Positions 36,283 to 45,902 of a DNA stretch of 64,000 bases are shown here, one piece after another. The notes below the pieces were generated by a model. It was not told the DNA's origin and did not search any database. It saw only the letters and a list, made by a program, of their open reading frames with translations. Source of the stretch: Chloropicon primus (taxonomy: Eukaryota > Chlorophyta > Chloropicophyceae > Chloropicales > Chloropicaceae); the NCBI GenBank assembly GCA_023205875.1, contig CP060766.1:124001-188000 (forward strand). Reading direction: 5' to 3'. Every line of letters begins with the position of its first letter. Positions within the stretch are counted from its first letter, which is position 1. A program made the translations under genes and the position numbers.

Positions 36283-37959
36283 ATGTTTAAGAGGAACGTG
36301 ACGGTGGTGAACAGCCACCAGCTGAGCGGGAAGGACGTGAAGAAGCTGTCGAAGTCTATCGTAGCGGAGTTCCCTTCGCTGGAGAAGAGCGTGAAGGAAA
36401 TAATTCCATCGAAGACGGAGGTTGTGATCACCAAGTTCAGCAATAAATGCAGTGCGTTCTCGTGCGGAGGGAATCCCGTGTTCTTCGAGTACGAGCAGAG
36501 GTTGTATCCGACGGTGTACACGATGTGGCAGTATCCGAACCTGGTTCCTACGCTGTTCACGCACTCGGAAGTATCGCCGAAGATCGTTGGAGGTGCGGAC
36601 CTCATGCTTCCTGGTGTGATAGTGCCAGAGGAGGGCCTCGGAGAGTTCGCAGTGGATGACAGGAGCACGATAAGCATACCGGAGAACAAGTTCCCATTCG
36701 CGGTTGGGTACATGCAGACGGATAGCGAGACGATAAAGGAGAACGGGCTGAAGGGTCGAGGAGTGAAGCTGCTGCATCACTATCCGGACGTCCTCTGGGC
36801 ACTTGGGAGCAAAACACAGCCGAACGAGGGCTTCAAGAGGGACAGGATCTACCCCTTCGAGGAGGAGAGTGAGGGGGTTGTACCTGGCGAGGGGACCGAG
36901 GAGGAGGTCACGAGCAAGATCGAGGGCTTGGACGTTTCGGGCAAGGGGAGTGGCGGCGAGGCGGCGAAGAACCACGGCGCGAGCATGGATGAGCTGGTGG
37001 ATACGTGCTTCTTGAAGGCGCTTCACCTCAAGTTGCGGGACCAGGACTTGCCCATGGACTGCGGTGCGTTTTACAGCCAGTGCATGCTGCCTTGCCGACC
37101 CAGGGGCACGGAGATTGAGATAAGGAAGACGAGCTACAAGAAGTTGTCCAAACTGATAAAGAAGATGGAGAAGCGGGGCCTGATCAGCGTGAAGCAGTCC
37201 AAGAAGGAGGACCGCATCACCGCGGTAAACAGGGAGCACGAGGTGTACAAACTCTTCGGGGACGAGCTTGCGGACATGGAATCGGAGGAGTCCGAGCCCG
37301 CGCCTCCCGCTGCCAAGGGGAAACAGACGGAGGCCAAACAAATCGAAGTTCACGAAGTTTTCAGGGCCGTTTCGAACTTGAGGCCCGTTCTCGGGGAAGA
37401 GGCCGTCCGAAACAAAGAGATGCTCTTCTCCGCGGAGGAGGTCCGCGGTGCGCTCGTGTTGTATTCGAGGACGGAGAAACTCTTCGGCGAAGGCGGCGAC
37501 GAGTCCGTCATGATGCTGAACAAGGTTCTCAAGAGCGGCTTGTACGGGAAGAAGGAGGGGGTGGAAGTCGGCAGCAAGGTCGAGTTATCTGACGTGTACA
37601 AGCGCCTGATGTCGAAAATGCAGACCTACCACAAGGTCGTTTGCGATGGTGCGGAAGTTGTGAAGAAGGGGAAGATCAAGAACATCCACGTGACCGCCGA
37701 GGACCGCCACGCCGGCAGGAAGTTCATCACAAAAGTGTCTCAGCTCGAGTCGTTTTCCATCGATCCGGCCGATTTCGGAAACACCCTGCAGCGAAAGTAC
37801 AAGTGCTCGAGCACGGTCACCAAGCTCCCCGGCAAGAACGAGACGGGGAAAGAGGTCTCGTTCCAGGGAAACCTTCTGGAGGAGATCTGCAAGTACTTGG
37901 AGACCGACTGCGGCATCCACCCAAAGTACATCGAGAAGACTTCCAGGATGAAGCGGTGA
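36283..37959 (+). CDS. EIF2D: Translation initiation factor eIF2D (ligatin)
   Basis: eIF2D delivers initiator tRNA to some 40S complexes and helps recycle post-termination 40S subunits. The 558-residue single-exon protein has the N-terminal DUF1947/PUA part (MFKRNVTVVNSHQLSGKDVK, VVITKFSNKCSAFSCGGNPV, DLMLPGVIVPEEGLGEF, FAVGYMQTDS). A central winged-helix/SWIB-like region follows. The C-terminal SUI1 domain contains KYKCSSTVTKLPGKNETGKE and VSFQGNLLEEICKYL. Length is close to human eIF2D (584). TGTAA at 37970-37974. Convergent with the dynein light chain gene. Confidence 0.93.
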   Translation: MFKRNVTVVNSHQLSGKDVKKLSKSIVAEFPSLEKSVKEIIPSKTEVVITKFSNKCSAFSCGGNPVFFEYEQRLYPTVYTMWQYPNLVPTLFTHSEVSPKIVGGADLMLPGVIVPEEGLGEFAVDDRSTISIPENKFPFAVGYMQTDSETIKENGLKGRGVKLLHHYPDVLWALGSKTQPNEGFKRDRIYPFEEESEGVVPGEGTEEEVTSKIEGLDVSGKGSGGEAAKNHGASMDELVDTCFLKALHLKLRDQDLPMDCGAFYSQCMLPCRPRGTEIEIRKTSYKKLSKLIKKMEKRGLISVKQSKKEDRITAVNREHEVYKLFGDELADMESEESEPAPPAAKGKQTEAKQIEVHEVFRAVSNLRPVLGEEAVRNKEMLFSAEEVRGALVLYSRTEKLFGEGGDESVMMLNKVLKSGLYGKKEGVEVGSKVELSDVYKRLMSKMQTYHKVVCDGAEVVKKGKIKNIHVTAEDRHAGRKFITKVSQLESFSIDPADFGNTLQRKYKCSSTVTKLPGKNETGKEVSFQGNLLEEICKYLETDCGIHPKYIEKTSRMKR

Positions 37960-38044
37960 AAAAAGATTGTGTAATGTTACGATTATATATGTTAGCCCTT
38001 TCTCTTCTCCGCGGTGATCTCGCTTTCCAGCTCCCTGGCCCTGG

Positions 38045-38635
38045 CTACTCCTCTGCGGCCTGGGCTGCCTCTCTCTCGTCGACGTCCACGGGCAAGCCGT
38101 CGATCTTCTTCAAGTTTGGCAAGGTCTTGATCATCTGGATTCTGTACGCGGCGTTGTCCTCGTCGACGAAGGGGTTACCCTGGAACAAGACCTCCTCGAG
38201 CTCTGGGTTCGCTTGCAGCTTCTCGATCTCGGACCACTTTTCTATGAGGTTGTTGGACATGTAGAGCTTCTTGAGCTTCCTCGCCTTGTCCAGTCCACTC
38301 AGCTTCTCTATCAGGTTGTAGGAGATCCAAATCTCCTCTAGCGTGTCCGCCACGGCTTCTATGTTCTCGAACTTCTTGATCTGGTTCCTTCCCAGGCTGA
38401 GCACCTTGATGCTATCCAACCCAGCCAAGTTTGAGATGGCACCGATGCTGTTGGTGGAAAGAGCGAGGTGCCTGGTGGAAAGAGCGAAAGAGAGAGAGAG
38501 AAAAGGGGTCAGTCGACTGGCCACTTGGGCGACACCACACCCACGGAGGAGGCGGTCTGGACTTACTTGCAAGCCTTCAAGGTGCCAAGAGCGCTGTCCA
38601 GCTTGACTATGGGCGGCTCCTGACCGAACAGCTCA

Positions 38636-38677
<42 letters not shown>

Positions 38678-38935
38678 AGAGAGAGAGAGACAGAGACAGA
38701 GAGAGAGAGAGAGAGCGGACAACTTCCAGTCAGCACACTCGTCACAAACTCTTGCGGACGATACCAAGGCCAGAAGAGAGAGAGGGGGGGGGGAGAAGCG
38801 AGAGTTTCCTTTCCAAATGGGGTGCACTAGACCCCATTTAATCAAGTCCTTTACCTTTTCCGTCTCCGCTGCTTTGACGCCTTTCGTGGCCTCGAAATTC
38901 TTGATAGCATCCTTCAGGGCGGTCGCGGGCGCCAT
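38045..38935 (-). CDS. DNAL1: Axonemal dynein light chain 1 (LC1/DNAL1)
   Basis: LC1 is a leucine-rich-repeat protein that binds the motor domain of an outer-arm dynein heavy chain and the microtubule in flagella. Three exons (38935-38855, 38637-38567, 38471-38045) give 192 residues, close to Chlamydomonas LC1. It starts MAPATALKDAIKNFE. LRRs read LALSTNSIGAISNLAGLDSI, LSLGRNQIKKFENIEAVADT and LEEIWISYNLIEKLSGLDKA. It ends with YRIQMIKTLPNLKKIDG. Intron 1 carries a GT/GA microsatellite that runs right into the acceptor of exon 2. Presence of this axoneme-only protein implies a flagellate stage or a relict. Confidence 0.92.
38641..38714 (+). repeat. TG/GA compound microsatellite in dynein LC1 intron 1
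   Basis: A TG run of about 34 bp followed by interrupted GA. On the gene strand the CA run ends in CAG, forming the splice acceptor itself. Confidence 0.9.
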
Positions 38936-39300
38936 GTTTCGCTGCTCTCGACTGCGGTGGTGGTCCCCGCACGTCGGTTCAACACAATTGTGTGGGCTCA
39001 CAATCCTTTAAAGGTGCTTTGACCCTAAAGGCTCCAAGGAGACATTGAGTTTGAGGCCCAAATCGTAGAGTGCCAGGTTACATCATAATTGTACCACTTT
39101 ACACTAGAACGTCACACACCGAATAGTGGGTAACGCCCTGATGTGCGTTACGTTGGGAGCGAGGGGAACGAGGGATGGCCGCGCGATGGGTTGTCCTCCT
39201 CCTTCAATACTCTCTCTCCGTTGGTGCGCGCGGGCGAGAAGAAGGTGGGCATTGGTTGGTTATTGAGCCCAGGTTGAGTACAGGAGGCATCGAGAACACG
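38936..39300. other. Divergent spacer with AT-richer centre
   Basis: Contains ACAATTGTGT and an AT-richer stretch (about 39060-39130). Checked by eye for tRNA folds; none seen. Confidence 0.45.
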
Positions 39301-40077
39301 ATGGCACGTCGAGGTGTAGGGAACGTCGTCGCGGCGTTGGTCGTGGCGGGGCTTCTGGGCTGCGCGATGGCGGGGGAGGCCGCCGGTCAGGGCTCTGCGA
39401 ACGCGTTTGGGTTCTGGGCCAACACGCTGGGCAGCGGGAACATTCTCGAGGAGATCCTGGAGACGAAAGACGTTCTGCAGAAGCAGCTCAGTGCGACCAG
39501 GCAGACGATGCAGGAGCTGGCCGAGGCTCAGATGCACGCGATGCTCGAGAAGATTCAGAGCGGCGAGATCAACCTGGAGGACGACTACGTCGTGGTCCAG
39601 GAGTCGGAGGGCAACGGCACGGAGGAGAGCGCGCGCCGCGAGCTCGGGGAGTTCGGGTGGCAGCCGAGCCCCAACCCCATCAAGGCGTACTTGGAGGCCC
39701 CCCAGCCGTTGTACGGCGGGGACCTCGTCGAGGCCGCGGAGACCCTCTGGAGCTCGAAGGACGACTACCGGAGGTGCACCTTCTTCGGCGGCCAGGAGAT
39801 CTGCATCCCGGCCAGGAGGTACTTTATCAGGAAGTCTGTGGGCTTCGCGTGCGACCTGCAGCTGAAGAAGTCGGTCATCTCCCCCGTGGACTTCTTCTCT
39901 TGCGGCAGGCCCGGCGTGTCCACGGCGCTTTGCCTGGAGTGGCCCATCGAGATCAAGGCAGGATCCTTCGTGATTCCCTTGACCGTGCCAATCTGCTTGC
40001 CGGACTCGAGGGCCGTGGAAGCTTCCCTCAAGATTTTGGGCGGAGACCTGTTGGCTGCTGTGAACCTGTTTGTTTAA
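39301..40077 (+). CDS. Secreted protein of unknown function
   Basis: 258 residues; the Met at 39301 starts a signal peptide (GNVVAALVVAGLLGCAMAGE). A helical part follows (LEEILETKDVLQKQLSATRQ), then a Cys-bearing globular part (CTFFGGQEICIPARRYF, GFACDLQLKKS, FFSCGRPGVSTALCLEWPIE, VPICLPDS). No known family recognised. The frame is open 42 codons upstream, but that segment lacks a signal peptide at its start. It lies near other secreted-protein genes but shares no visible motif with the DDGRR group. Confidence 0.7.
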   Translation: MARRGVGNVVAALVVAGLLGCAMAGEAAGQGSANAFGFWANTLGSGNILEEILETKDVLQKQLSATRQTMQELAEAQMHAMLEKIQSGEINLEDDYVVVQESEGNGTEESARRELGEFGWQPSPNPIKAYLEAPQPLYGGDLVEAAETLWSSKDDYRRCTFFGGQEICIPARRYFIRKSVGFACDLQLKKSVISPVDFFSCGRPGVSTALCLEWPIEIKAGSFVIPLTVPICLPDSRAVEASLKILGGDLLAAVNLFV

Positions 40078-40224
40078 TTCGTGCGACGGACGGACGACCC
40101 GTCGCAATAATATGTATTTGTTCTAACCCATATATGAACTCAAGCTACATTGCGCGCTCTTGTGTGTTACTCTTTTTGTTTGCCCGCGGGGTCCGAACGC
40201 TCGCCCCCCCCCCCCTTGCCCCCC

Positions 40225-41258
40225 CTAGTATCGCCTGTAACCATCTCTGTAGCCACCTCCGCCCCCACTTCGGTAGGACCTGCCCCCACTGCCTCGATAC
40301 GGTGCCCTGTGCCCTCCTCCGTAAGGAGCGCCTCCCGTCCTAAGGTTTTTTTTGAGTGCGACGAAAAAACAAGTTCAAGGGTTCAAAGTTAGCATCCTTC
40401 TCCCTCAAAACTGCGGCCTGATGGAGTTCTCTTGGGGGTGAGACATGTCGGGCGAATTAAGACTGATAGCAGTATTGTTTGAACGTGCTTCAGGTGAACA
40501 TCTCCAAAAAGCTTCGCTGTCTGCAGAGTGACTGCCCTTGCCTCGCATGATTTGCATATTTTGCGAACCACTCACAAGTCAATGCAAGCAAAGGAAGGGT
40601 AATTTTACTCTGCAACGAGTTATACCACGAACGAAAAAGGGACTCACCTTGCCATCGGCCTCCCGCTCCCTTGGGAAGGGCCTCCAGCGCTCTGGCCGTA
40701 TCCGCCCTGGCCGTAACCGCCCTTGCTCGCTTGTGGCTGCTGCTGCTGCTGGTGTTGGAAGGCCGCGACGACCTTCTTGCCGTTCATTTCTCGCCCGTTG
40801 AGTTTCTCCTGGCAGGCCTTTGCTCCCTCCTCGTCCACAAAAGTAACGAGAACGTACCCCTTCGACTTGCCGTTGACCTTGTCCTCGTAGAACCTCATGC
40901 TGTCGATCCTTCCAAACTCCTTGCACGCGTTCTCCACCTCCACGTCCGTAGTCCACCACTGCAAGTTCCCCAAATAAACCGAAAGGCTGCCCCCTTGCTT
41001 GTCACTCGCCGGGGTCCCACCACGGTTCGCTACCTTTGAGGGCTGGGAAGACGGCGAGGCCGTCGGTTGATACTTTTGGTACACGTGCTCCAAGCTGCTT
41101 TGCTTCGCACTGGTGTCAGGTTCAGGTGCAACGGAGGCACCTGGCTCGCCCACTGACCTACTGCCGTTGTGCCCACCGTCTTCCCCTTCTCCGAGTCCAC
41201 CGACGTCGCCGTAGAGCGCGTCAAGGTCGTCCCCTTCTCCTCCTCCTCCCCTTCCCAT
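40225..41258 (-). CDS. CFIm68/CPSF6-like RRM protein
   Basis: Large subunit of cleavage factor I, which selects poly(A) sites by binding CFIm25 on UGUA elements. Two exons (41258-40648 and 40339-40225) give 241 residues. The RRM carries SVYLGNLQWWTTDVEVENAC (WWTTD is the CFIm68 signature) and KSKGYVLVTFVDEEGAKACQ. A Gly/Tyr/Gln stretch and an RGG/RY-type tail follow (GGRSYRSGGGGGYRDGYRRY), in place of the usual RS domain. The 308-bp intron is the longest found here. Retaining it stops translation immediately (AGG TGA), giving a 204-residue form without the tail. Confidence 0.85.
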
Positions 41259-41605
41259 GACGCAGCAAGAAAGCTTCTCCCTCGTGTCTGCTCACAAGAA
41301 CCCAAACCATGCACACCACACAGAAGAGAGAGAGAGTGAGTGAGTGATCGAACGCGTTCCTTTCTTCAGTATTCCACATCCTCCACCGAGGGGTCGAAAG
41401 AAAGGCAAAGGACGACGCTCTCGTCCACCGCGTCCCCCTCATCCCTCGCCTCCGTCCTCCCTTACCTTGTAAAGCTCCAACCCTCTGCGAGTTTCCAAAA
41501 CGTGACGAGCAAAAACGAAGAGTGCGAAGCGAAGCGAAAGAGACAAAGTATACGACAAGAATCAAAAACACTCTACGTAGAGGAGAGGAGACCCAGGACA
41601 CACAA

Positions 41606-41646
<41 letters not shown>

Positions 41647-41951
41647 TCTCCCTTGGCTTAGGTTTTCCTCGCCGTCCTCGGGCGCCGACGCTTTCGAGGA
41701 AGTGATCCCTCAGCAGACGCGACGCGATCGCGATCGCGATCGATATCGGTCGAGAGGAAGGACAGGACGTGCGATCGCGATCGATCGGTGGCGACGAGGA
41801 GGAAGTGCACCGATCGGTAGGAATAGGGATAGGGATCCTCTCGCTCTTTCCGTGGATACCCAACAACGCTTTAGTTTCGTTCGAGAGGCGCGGGACGAGG
41901 GGGATCACTCGATTCAGGCATCCAACGTGTTGGTGCGAGTCCAAGGCACAC

Positions 41952-42005
<54 letters not shown>

Positions 42006-42175
42006 GACGCGGAGGCGGTTGGAGGTGATTAAGTGCGGATTCACAAGGACGCCGATCGAGATAGGATTCCTCTCGCTCTTTCCTTGGATCAACAACAAAG
42101 CTTTGGTTTCGTTCGAGAGGCTGCTGCGTCTGCGTCACTCACTGGTGAGAGGGAGAGAGAGAAGGGGGTGTTGTG
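41259..42175. other. Long divergent spacer with repeats
   Basis: No gene is seen. Contains a CCTCGT hexamer run (about 41607-41646), CGATCG-rich DNA (about 41728-41800), a CA/GA microsatellite (41953-42004) and two copies of a 60-bp sequence (41832-41890 and 42063-42124). A TTTCGAGGAAG motif is at about 41692. Confidence 0.55.
41832..42124 (+). repeat. 60-bp direct repeat flanking a CA/GA microsatellite
   Basis: GATCCTCTCGCTCTTTCC... at 41832-41890 and GATTCCTCTCGCTCTTTCC... at 42063-42124 both run to TTTCGTTCGAGAGGC. They lie 231 bp apart upstream of NDUFAF6. Confidence 0.8.
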
Positions 42176-43051
42176 ATGTCCGCCACGACGCGACTGAGGT
42201 TGGCCAAGTGCATCGACGTGGTGAGGAATCACGACTCGTGGCACTTTCTATGCACGACGTTGCTCCGTCCTGAGCATCGGCCACGGGCTTTTGTGTACTA
42301 TGCCCTGAATGCGGAGCTCGAGCAGGTGGCGGACAAGTCGAAAAAGGCTCACTTTGCTTCTCTCAAGTACAAGTGGTGGGTGGATGCGATCGATAAGGTG
42401 AACAACGAGAGCAGGAGCGTGCCGAATCACCCCGTGGTATCGTCGCTGCCGGAGCTGGTGGGGGGCTCGAGAACCTGCAAGTTCTTTCTGTCCAAGCTGG
42501 TCCAGAGCAAACTGGAGAAAGTAGAGAAACCTCTGCGGGTTGTCAAGACACTGGAAACGTTGGAGGAGAACATGGAGGGGTCCTACTCGTCCATGTACTA
42601 CCTTCTTCTCGAGTCAAGCAAAGTCGAAGACCTGGATTGCCTCCAGGCCGCCTCCCACATGGGAAAGGGAGTCGGGTTGAGCCTGCTGCTCAAGTCGATA
42701 GCCCACGACGCCATGAACGACAAGGTTTACCTCCCAACTGATTTGTGCCTCAAGAGCAAAGTGGACTACGGGAGGGTCACGGGAGGGTACAATTCCGACG
42801 AGCTCTCTGATGTTGTGTTCCAGGTGGCTTCGAGGGCGAAAACGCACTTGGACGAGGCGCGAAGAATGCACCAGACCCTGCCCAGAGACCTGAGACCCTT
42901 CCTCCTTCCGTGCATTCCGGCATTGAGGTACTTGGAAAGGCTTGAGCGCGCAGGCTTCGCGCCGTTCACTCCGGACCTCCACGACAACGCCTTGTCCGAT
43001 CTCAGACTCAAAGTGAACTTGGCTTGGAGCAACTTTGCGGGTAAAATCTGA
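42176..43051 (+). CDS. NDUFAF6: NDUFAF6-like complex I assembly factor (phytoene/squalene synthase fold)
   Basis: NDUFAF6 helps early assembly of mitochondrial complex I. The 291-residue protein has the all-helical isoprenoid-synthase fold: CIDVVRNHDSWHFLCTTLL, FVYYALNAELEQVADKSKKA, KYKWWVDAIDKV, and ASHMGKGVGLSLLLKSIAHD, then YLPTDLCLKSKV. The Asp-rich DxxxD prenyl-diphosphate motifs of true phytoene and squalene synthases are absent, as in NDUFAF6. There is no long presequence, yet mitochondria are still the likely location. First ATG in frame is 42176. TGTAA at 43136-43140. Confidence 0.85.
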   Translation: MSATTRLRLAKCIDVVRNHDSWHFLCTTLLRPEHRPRAFVYYALNAELEQVADKSKKAHFASLKYKWWVDAIDKVNNESRSVPNHPVVSSLPELVGGSRTCKFFLSKLVQSKLEKVEKPLRVVKTLETLEENMEGSYSSMYYLLLESSKVEDLDCLQAASHMGKGVGLSLLLKSIAHDAMNDKVYLPTDLCLKSKVDYGRVTGGYNSDELSDVVFQVASRAKTHLDEARRMHQTLPRDLRPFLLPCIPALRYLERLERAGFAPFTPDLHDNALSDLRLKVNLAWSNFAGKI

Positions 43052-43191
43052 CTTTCAGAGAGCGTGGGGCTGGGATTGGTGGGGCCTTGGCCCCGTTATT
43101 ATTATTATGATTATGATTCGTATCTGTACTTTACATGTAAGCGTATTCCAAACAATTCTTTCCTCCGACTTCGACCTTGCGGGGTGTTAGG

Positions 43192-44553
43192 TTACATCGC
43201 GACCGACCGCGGCGAGACTTCCTTGAGTATGTTTCCCACTGGATGGGTGCCACTCGGCTTAAGCAGACTCAGGTATCCAATCGCCAAGCCATCGTAAGAC
43301 GCGCAGGACTCCGGGAGGAGGAGAGAGGTGCTGCTCTTCAAGTTCTCCGCCAGGTCCGATCCGACGGTGGGAGGCACCGTGATGCGCTTTGCCTCGCTGG
43401 ACAGAGCCCAATCATCGCACTGCTCGAGATAAGCGACGTCGTCGCGAGACTCCGACGTCCCTTGGATGATTTTGTACAACACCTTCATGCACGGTCCAGC
43501 CCACCTGGAACCGTCGCCTCCCCCTGCGCACTTTGTGTTGGCGCCTTGGTGATCCTCGGCACCACCACCGCTGTGTTCGATCTGCGCGTGGCCCAGCAGC
43601 ACCTTGGGGTTCAAAATAACGAGCTGGATTACGGTGAAGGTTCCCTCTTCACTCTCTTGCGCAATCCTCACCTGGTACTTCATGCTCTGTCCTGATTGGC
43701 AGGCTTGGACCAGGTCTTGGACAAGGGAATTGCAGGGAGTGTACGACTCGAAAACTGGGAGCTCTCTCACCGCGTCGTCGTCGACGTCGCCTTCTGTGAC
43801 TTGTACCTTGACGGCATATTTGAAGAGAGTGACCGCTTGCAAAGCACTGTCGTGGTTCGATTGCCATGGAGCGACCACCCCTAGCGGGTGTCCACACGCC
43901 TGGCAATTCACGTCCACGGGGCCTGGGACGCCTGGGACGTTCTCCGAGGGCTTCAAGAGGTCAGCCACGCTCAGGACACAGACCGTCTCTCCCAAAAGAC
44001 ACGTCCCCTTCGCTGGTCTTATGCTTTCCTCCACCTGCTCGAGGTAAAGCAGGGCATTCTCGACGCCGGAGCACGCGCAGAACCACTGCTCGGCGCTGTC
44101 CATCCAGCTGGCGTGCGGAAGCCGCGCCGTTTCATCGAAACTGCAAGTGCAAGGAGCACCACACCTGGAGCAAATTAATCTTCCACCGCACCTCTTGAGA
44201 GCCTCCTGCTCCTCCGCGAGGCGCGTCTCCACCCCCGACTCCTCCTCCTCGCGCACCACCCGAGCCTTCACCCCGCAGTACCCCTCCCCCCGCGCCGTCG
44301 AGGACTCTGCTACCTCAAAGCCTCGTACCTGGATCACTTTTGTGCTCGTTCGAGCGCCTCCCAACTCGGACAGGACAACTTCAATGCAGAAGCTGCTCTC
44401 TTCTTGGTCGACGGAGGACGAAGCGAGGTCGCCATCACGGCGGTGGACCCCTCGCACGGATTCGATCCTCTCCTCGTTCCCCTCGCTCGAAGGGAAGACC
44501 GTCGCCCTCAAGCTTCCGATACCCGAAAGGTACTCGGCGACGATGGTCACCAT
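43192..44553 (-). CDS. UBE3D-like (HECT-like E2-binding) E3 ubiquitin ligase
   Basis: UBE3D binds E2 enzymes through a HECT-like region and can ubiquitinate itself and cyclin B. The 453-residue protein has ICSRCGAPC, then ARLPHASWMDSAEQWFC (the family's LPS..W..L...W.C block), VNCQACGHPLGV, and C-terminal ALQAVTLFKYAVKV, LLPESCASYDGLAIGYLSLL. Cys pairs may bind zinc. The Met at 44553 (MVTIVAEYLSGIGSLRATVF) is the first ATG that fits the family start. It follows NAD kinase on the same strand with only 143 bp between. Confidence 0.75.
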   Translation of the reverse strand: MVTIVAEYLSGIGSLRATVFPSSEGNEERIESVRGVHRRDGDLASSSVDQEESSFCIEVVLSELGGARTSTKVIQVRGFEVAESSTARGEGYCGVKARVVREEEESGVETRLAEEQEALKRCGGRLICSRCGAPCTCSFDETARLPHASWMDSAEQWFCACSGVENALLYLEQVEESIRPAKGTCLLGETVCVLSVADLLKPSENVPGVPGPVDVNCQACGHPLGVVAPWQSNHDSALQAVTLFKYAVKVQVTEGDVDDDAVRELPVFESYTPCNSLVQDLVQACQSGQSMKYQVRIAQESEEGTFTVIQLVILNPKVLLGHAQIEHSGGGAEDHQGANTKCAGGGDGSRWAGPCMKVLYKIIQGTSESRDDVAYLEQCDDWALSSEAKRITVPPTVGSDLAENLKSSTSLLLPESCASYDGLAIGYLSLLKPSGTHPVGNILKEVSPRSVAM

Positions 44554-44696
44554 CTTCTGCTGGAGGACAGAGGGAGGACAGAGGAAGGGGAGGATGGGAG
44601 GAGAGGAGGGTGTCCTGGGTGCATAGCATGTAATGGGACCTATGAATGCCTTACTATAAATAATGTATAACACCTTGCTGTTTGTTGCTGTTTTGT

Positions 44697-45902
44697 CTAT
44701 CGCTCTGGCAACGGCTTCTGCTGTATTCGCACGTTCCAGTGAAGTTTTTCGATGATGCTGTCAAACCAGTCGTGGTCGTGGGGGGCGGCGTGGATCACGG
44801 GGAGAGGGAACTTGCTTGTCTCCACGATGACGCTCTCACCGTGCTTCAGCACCTCCATCTTGTGTCCATCGAAAATGGCTCGGCCGTCCGTCCGCGCTGT
44901 GCTCGGGATGGACACCTCGATTTTCGAGGATTCTGGGATGATCACGGGCCTGAACGAAAGGGTCGAGGGGGCGATGGGGGTCAGAAGCATGCAGGGCACG
45001 CTCGGGGCAACCATGGCGCCGCCAACGGCGAGGTTGTACCCCGTCGAACCGCTCGGGGTGCTGATGATCAGCCCGTCGCCCTGGACGGTCGTCACCGGCT
45101 GGCCGTCCACCAGCAGGTCCATCTTCCCAAGCCCAGGGCTCTGGCCCTTATCGATCACGCACTCGTTCAAGCAGCTGTAGATGGGCTTCACGGTTCCCTC
45201 CCTGGTCTTCACCATGCAAGACAGCCTCGTCCTCAACGTGGTGTACACCTCTTTCCCCTCGCAGGCCTCCACGACTTGCCCCAGAATTTCCTTGTACCTC
45301 TCGGCCTTGAAGTTCGTCATGAATCCCAGGGAACCCATTCCGAAGGAAACGCAGGGCGGCAGGGGCCTCAAGTCGTTCCCGCTTGACCTGTAGTACTCGT
45401 TCTCCCCGAGAAGGTCGGCAAAGTGGAGGAGAGTCCCGTCTCCCCCGGCAACGACGCCGAAATCGATGTCCACCGAAGTGTCTTGGGGCCTCCACTGCTT
45501 GCACTCGCTCGGGAACTCTTGCGTGGCCTTTGCCTCCGGCTCGATGTACACGTCGAGGCCCTTGTCCAGGAGCCACGACGCCATCTCCCTGGATTTCGCG
45601 GACACTTCCGCGTCGCCGATTTTCTTCACGAAGAGCACCTTCCTCGGCGGTTTCTCCCACCGAAAGGCCGCCCTCCTCCGCAGCTTGAGCTTCACCTCGT
45701 CCATCCACTGCAGCCTGGCGTTTCTTATCATCGATCCCAGCGGGCACGTGCCCGAAGTCTCGCTCGAAGTCTTGCTCTCGCCCCCCGTCGGCGGTGCTGC
45801 CGCCGTGGAGAGCCCTCTCCACGCGGGGGCCGCGCCCACCCAAGGCCCCGGGGGTCTGGCGGTGCACCGCACCAGCCTCGAAATCAGGGCAGCAACAGCC
45901 AT
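44697..45902 (-). CDS. NAD kinase, probably organellar
   Basis: Phosphorylates NAD(H) to NADP(H) with ATP. 401 residues with GGDGTLLHFADLL (GGDGT at 153-157), FGMGSLGFMTNF, and the NE/D region SCLNECVIDKG. The second NAD-binding block, ISTPSGSTGYNLAVGGAMV, and PSTLSFRPVIIPE follow. The N-terminal 55 residues (LISRLVRCTARPPGPWVGAA) are basic and Ala/Ser-rich, typical of an organelle transit peptide; mitochondrion or plastid cannot be separated. Length matches plant and fungal enzymes. The ATG at 45902 is clear. Confidence 0.93.
   Translation of the reverse strand: MAVAALISRLVRCTARPPGPWVGAAPAWRGLSTAAAPPTGGESKTSSETSGTCPLGSMIRNARLQWMDEVKLKLRRRAAFRWEKPPRKVLFVKKIGDAEVSAKSREMASWLLDKGLDVYIEPEAKATQEFPSECKQWRPQDTSVDIDFGVVAGGDGTLLHFADLLGENEYYRSSGNDLRPLPPCVSFGMGSLGFMTNFKAERYKEILGQVVEACEGKEVYTTLRTRLSCMVKTREGTVKPIYSCLNECVIDKGQSPGLGKMDLLVDGQPVTTVQGDGLIISTPSGSTGYNLAVGGAMVAPSVPCMLLTPIAPSTLSFRPVIIPESSKIEVSIPSTARTDGRAIFDGHKMEVLKHGESVIVETSKFPLPVIHAAPHDHDWFDSIIEKLHWNVRIQQKPLPER

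Noticed and set aside
38936-39300. tRNA or small RNA gene in the AT-richer spacer
   Set aside because: No cloverleaf arms or box motifs could be paired by eye.
42176-43051. Phytoene or squalene synthase
   Set aside because: The fold matches but the Asp-rich catalytic motifs are missing, as in NDUFAF6.
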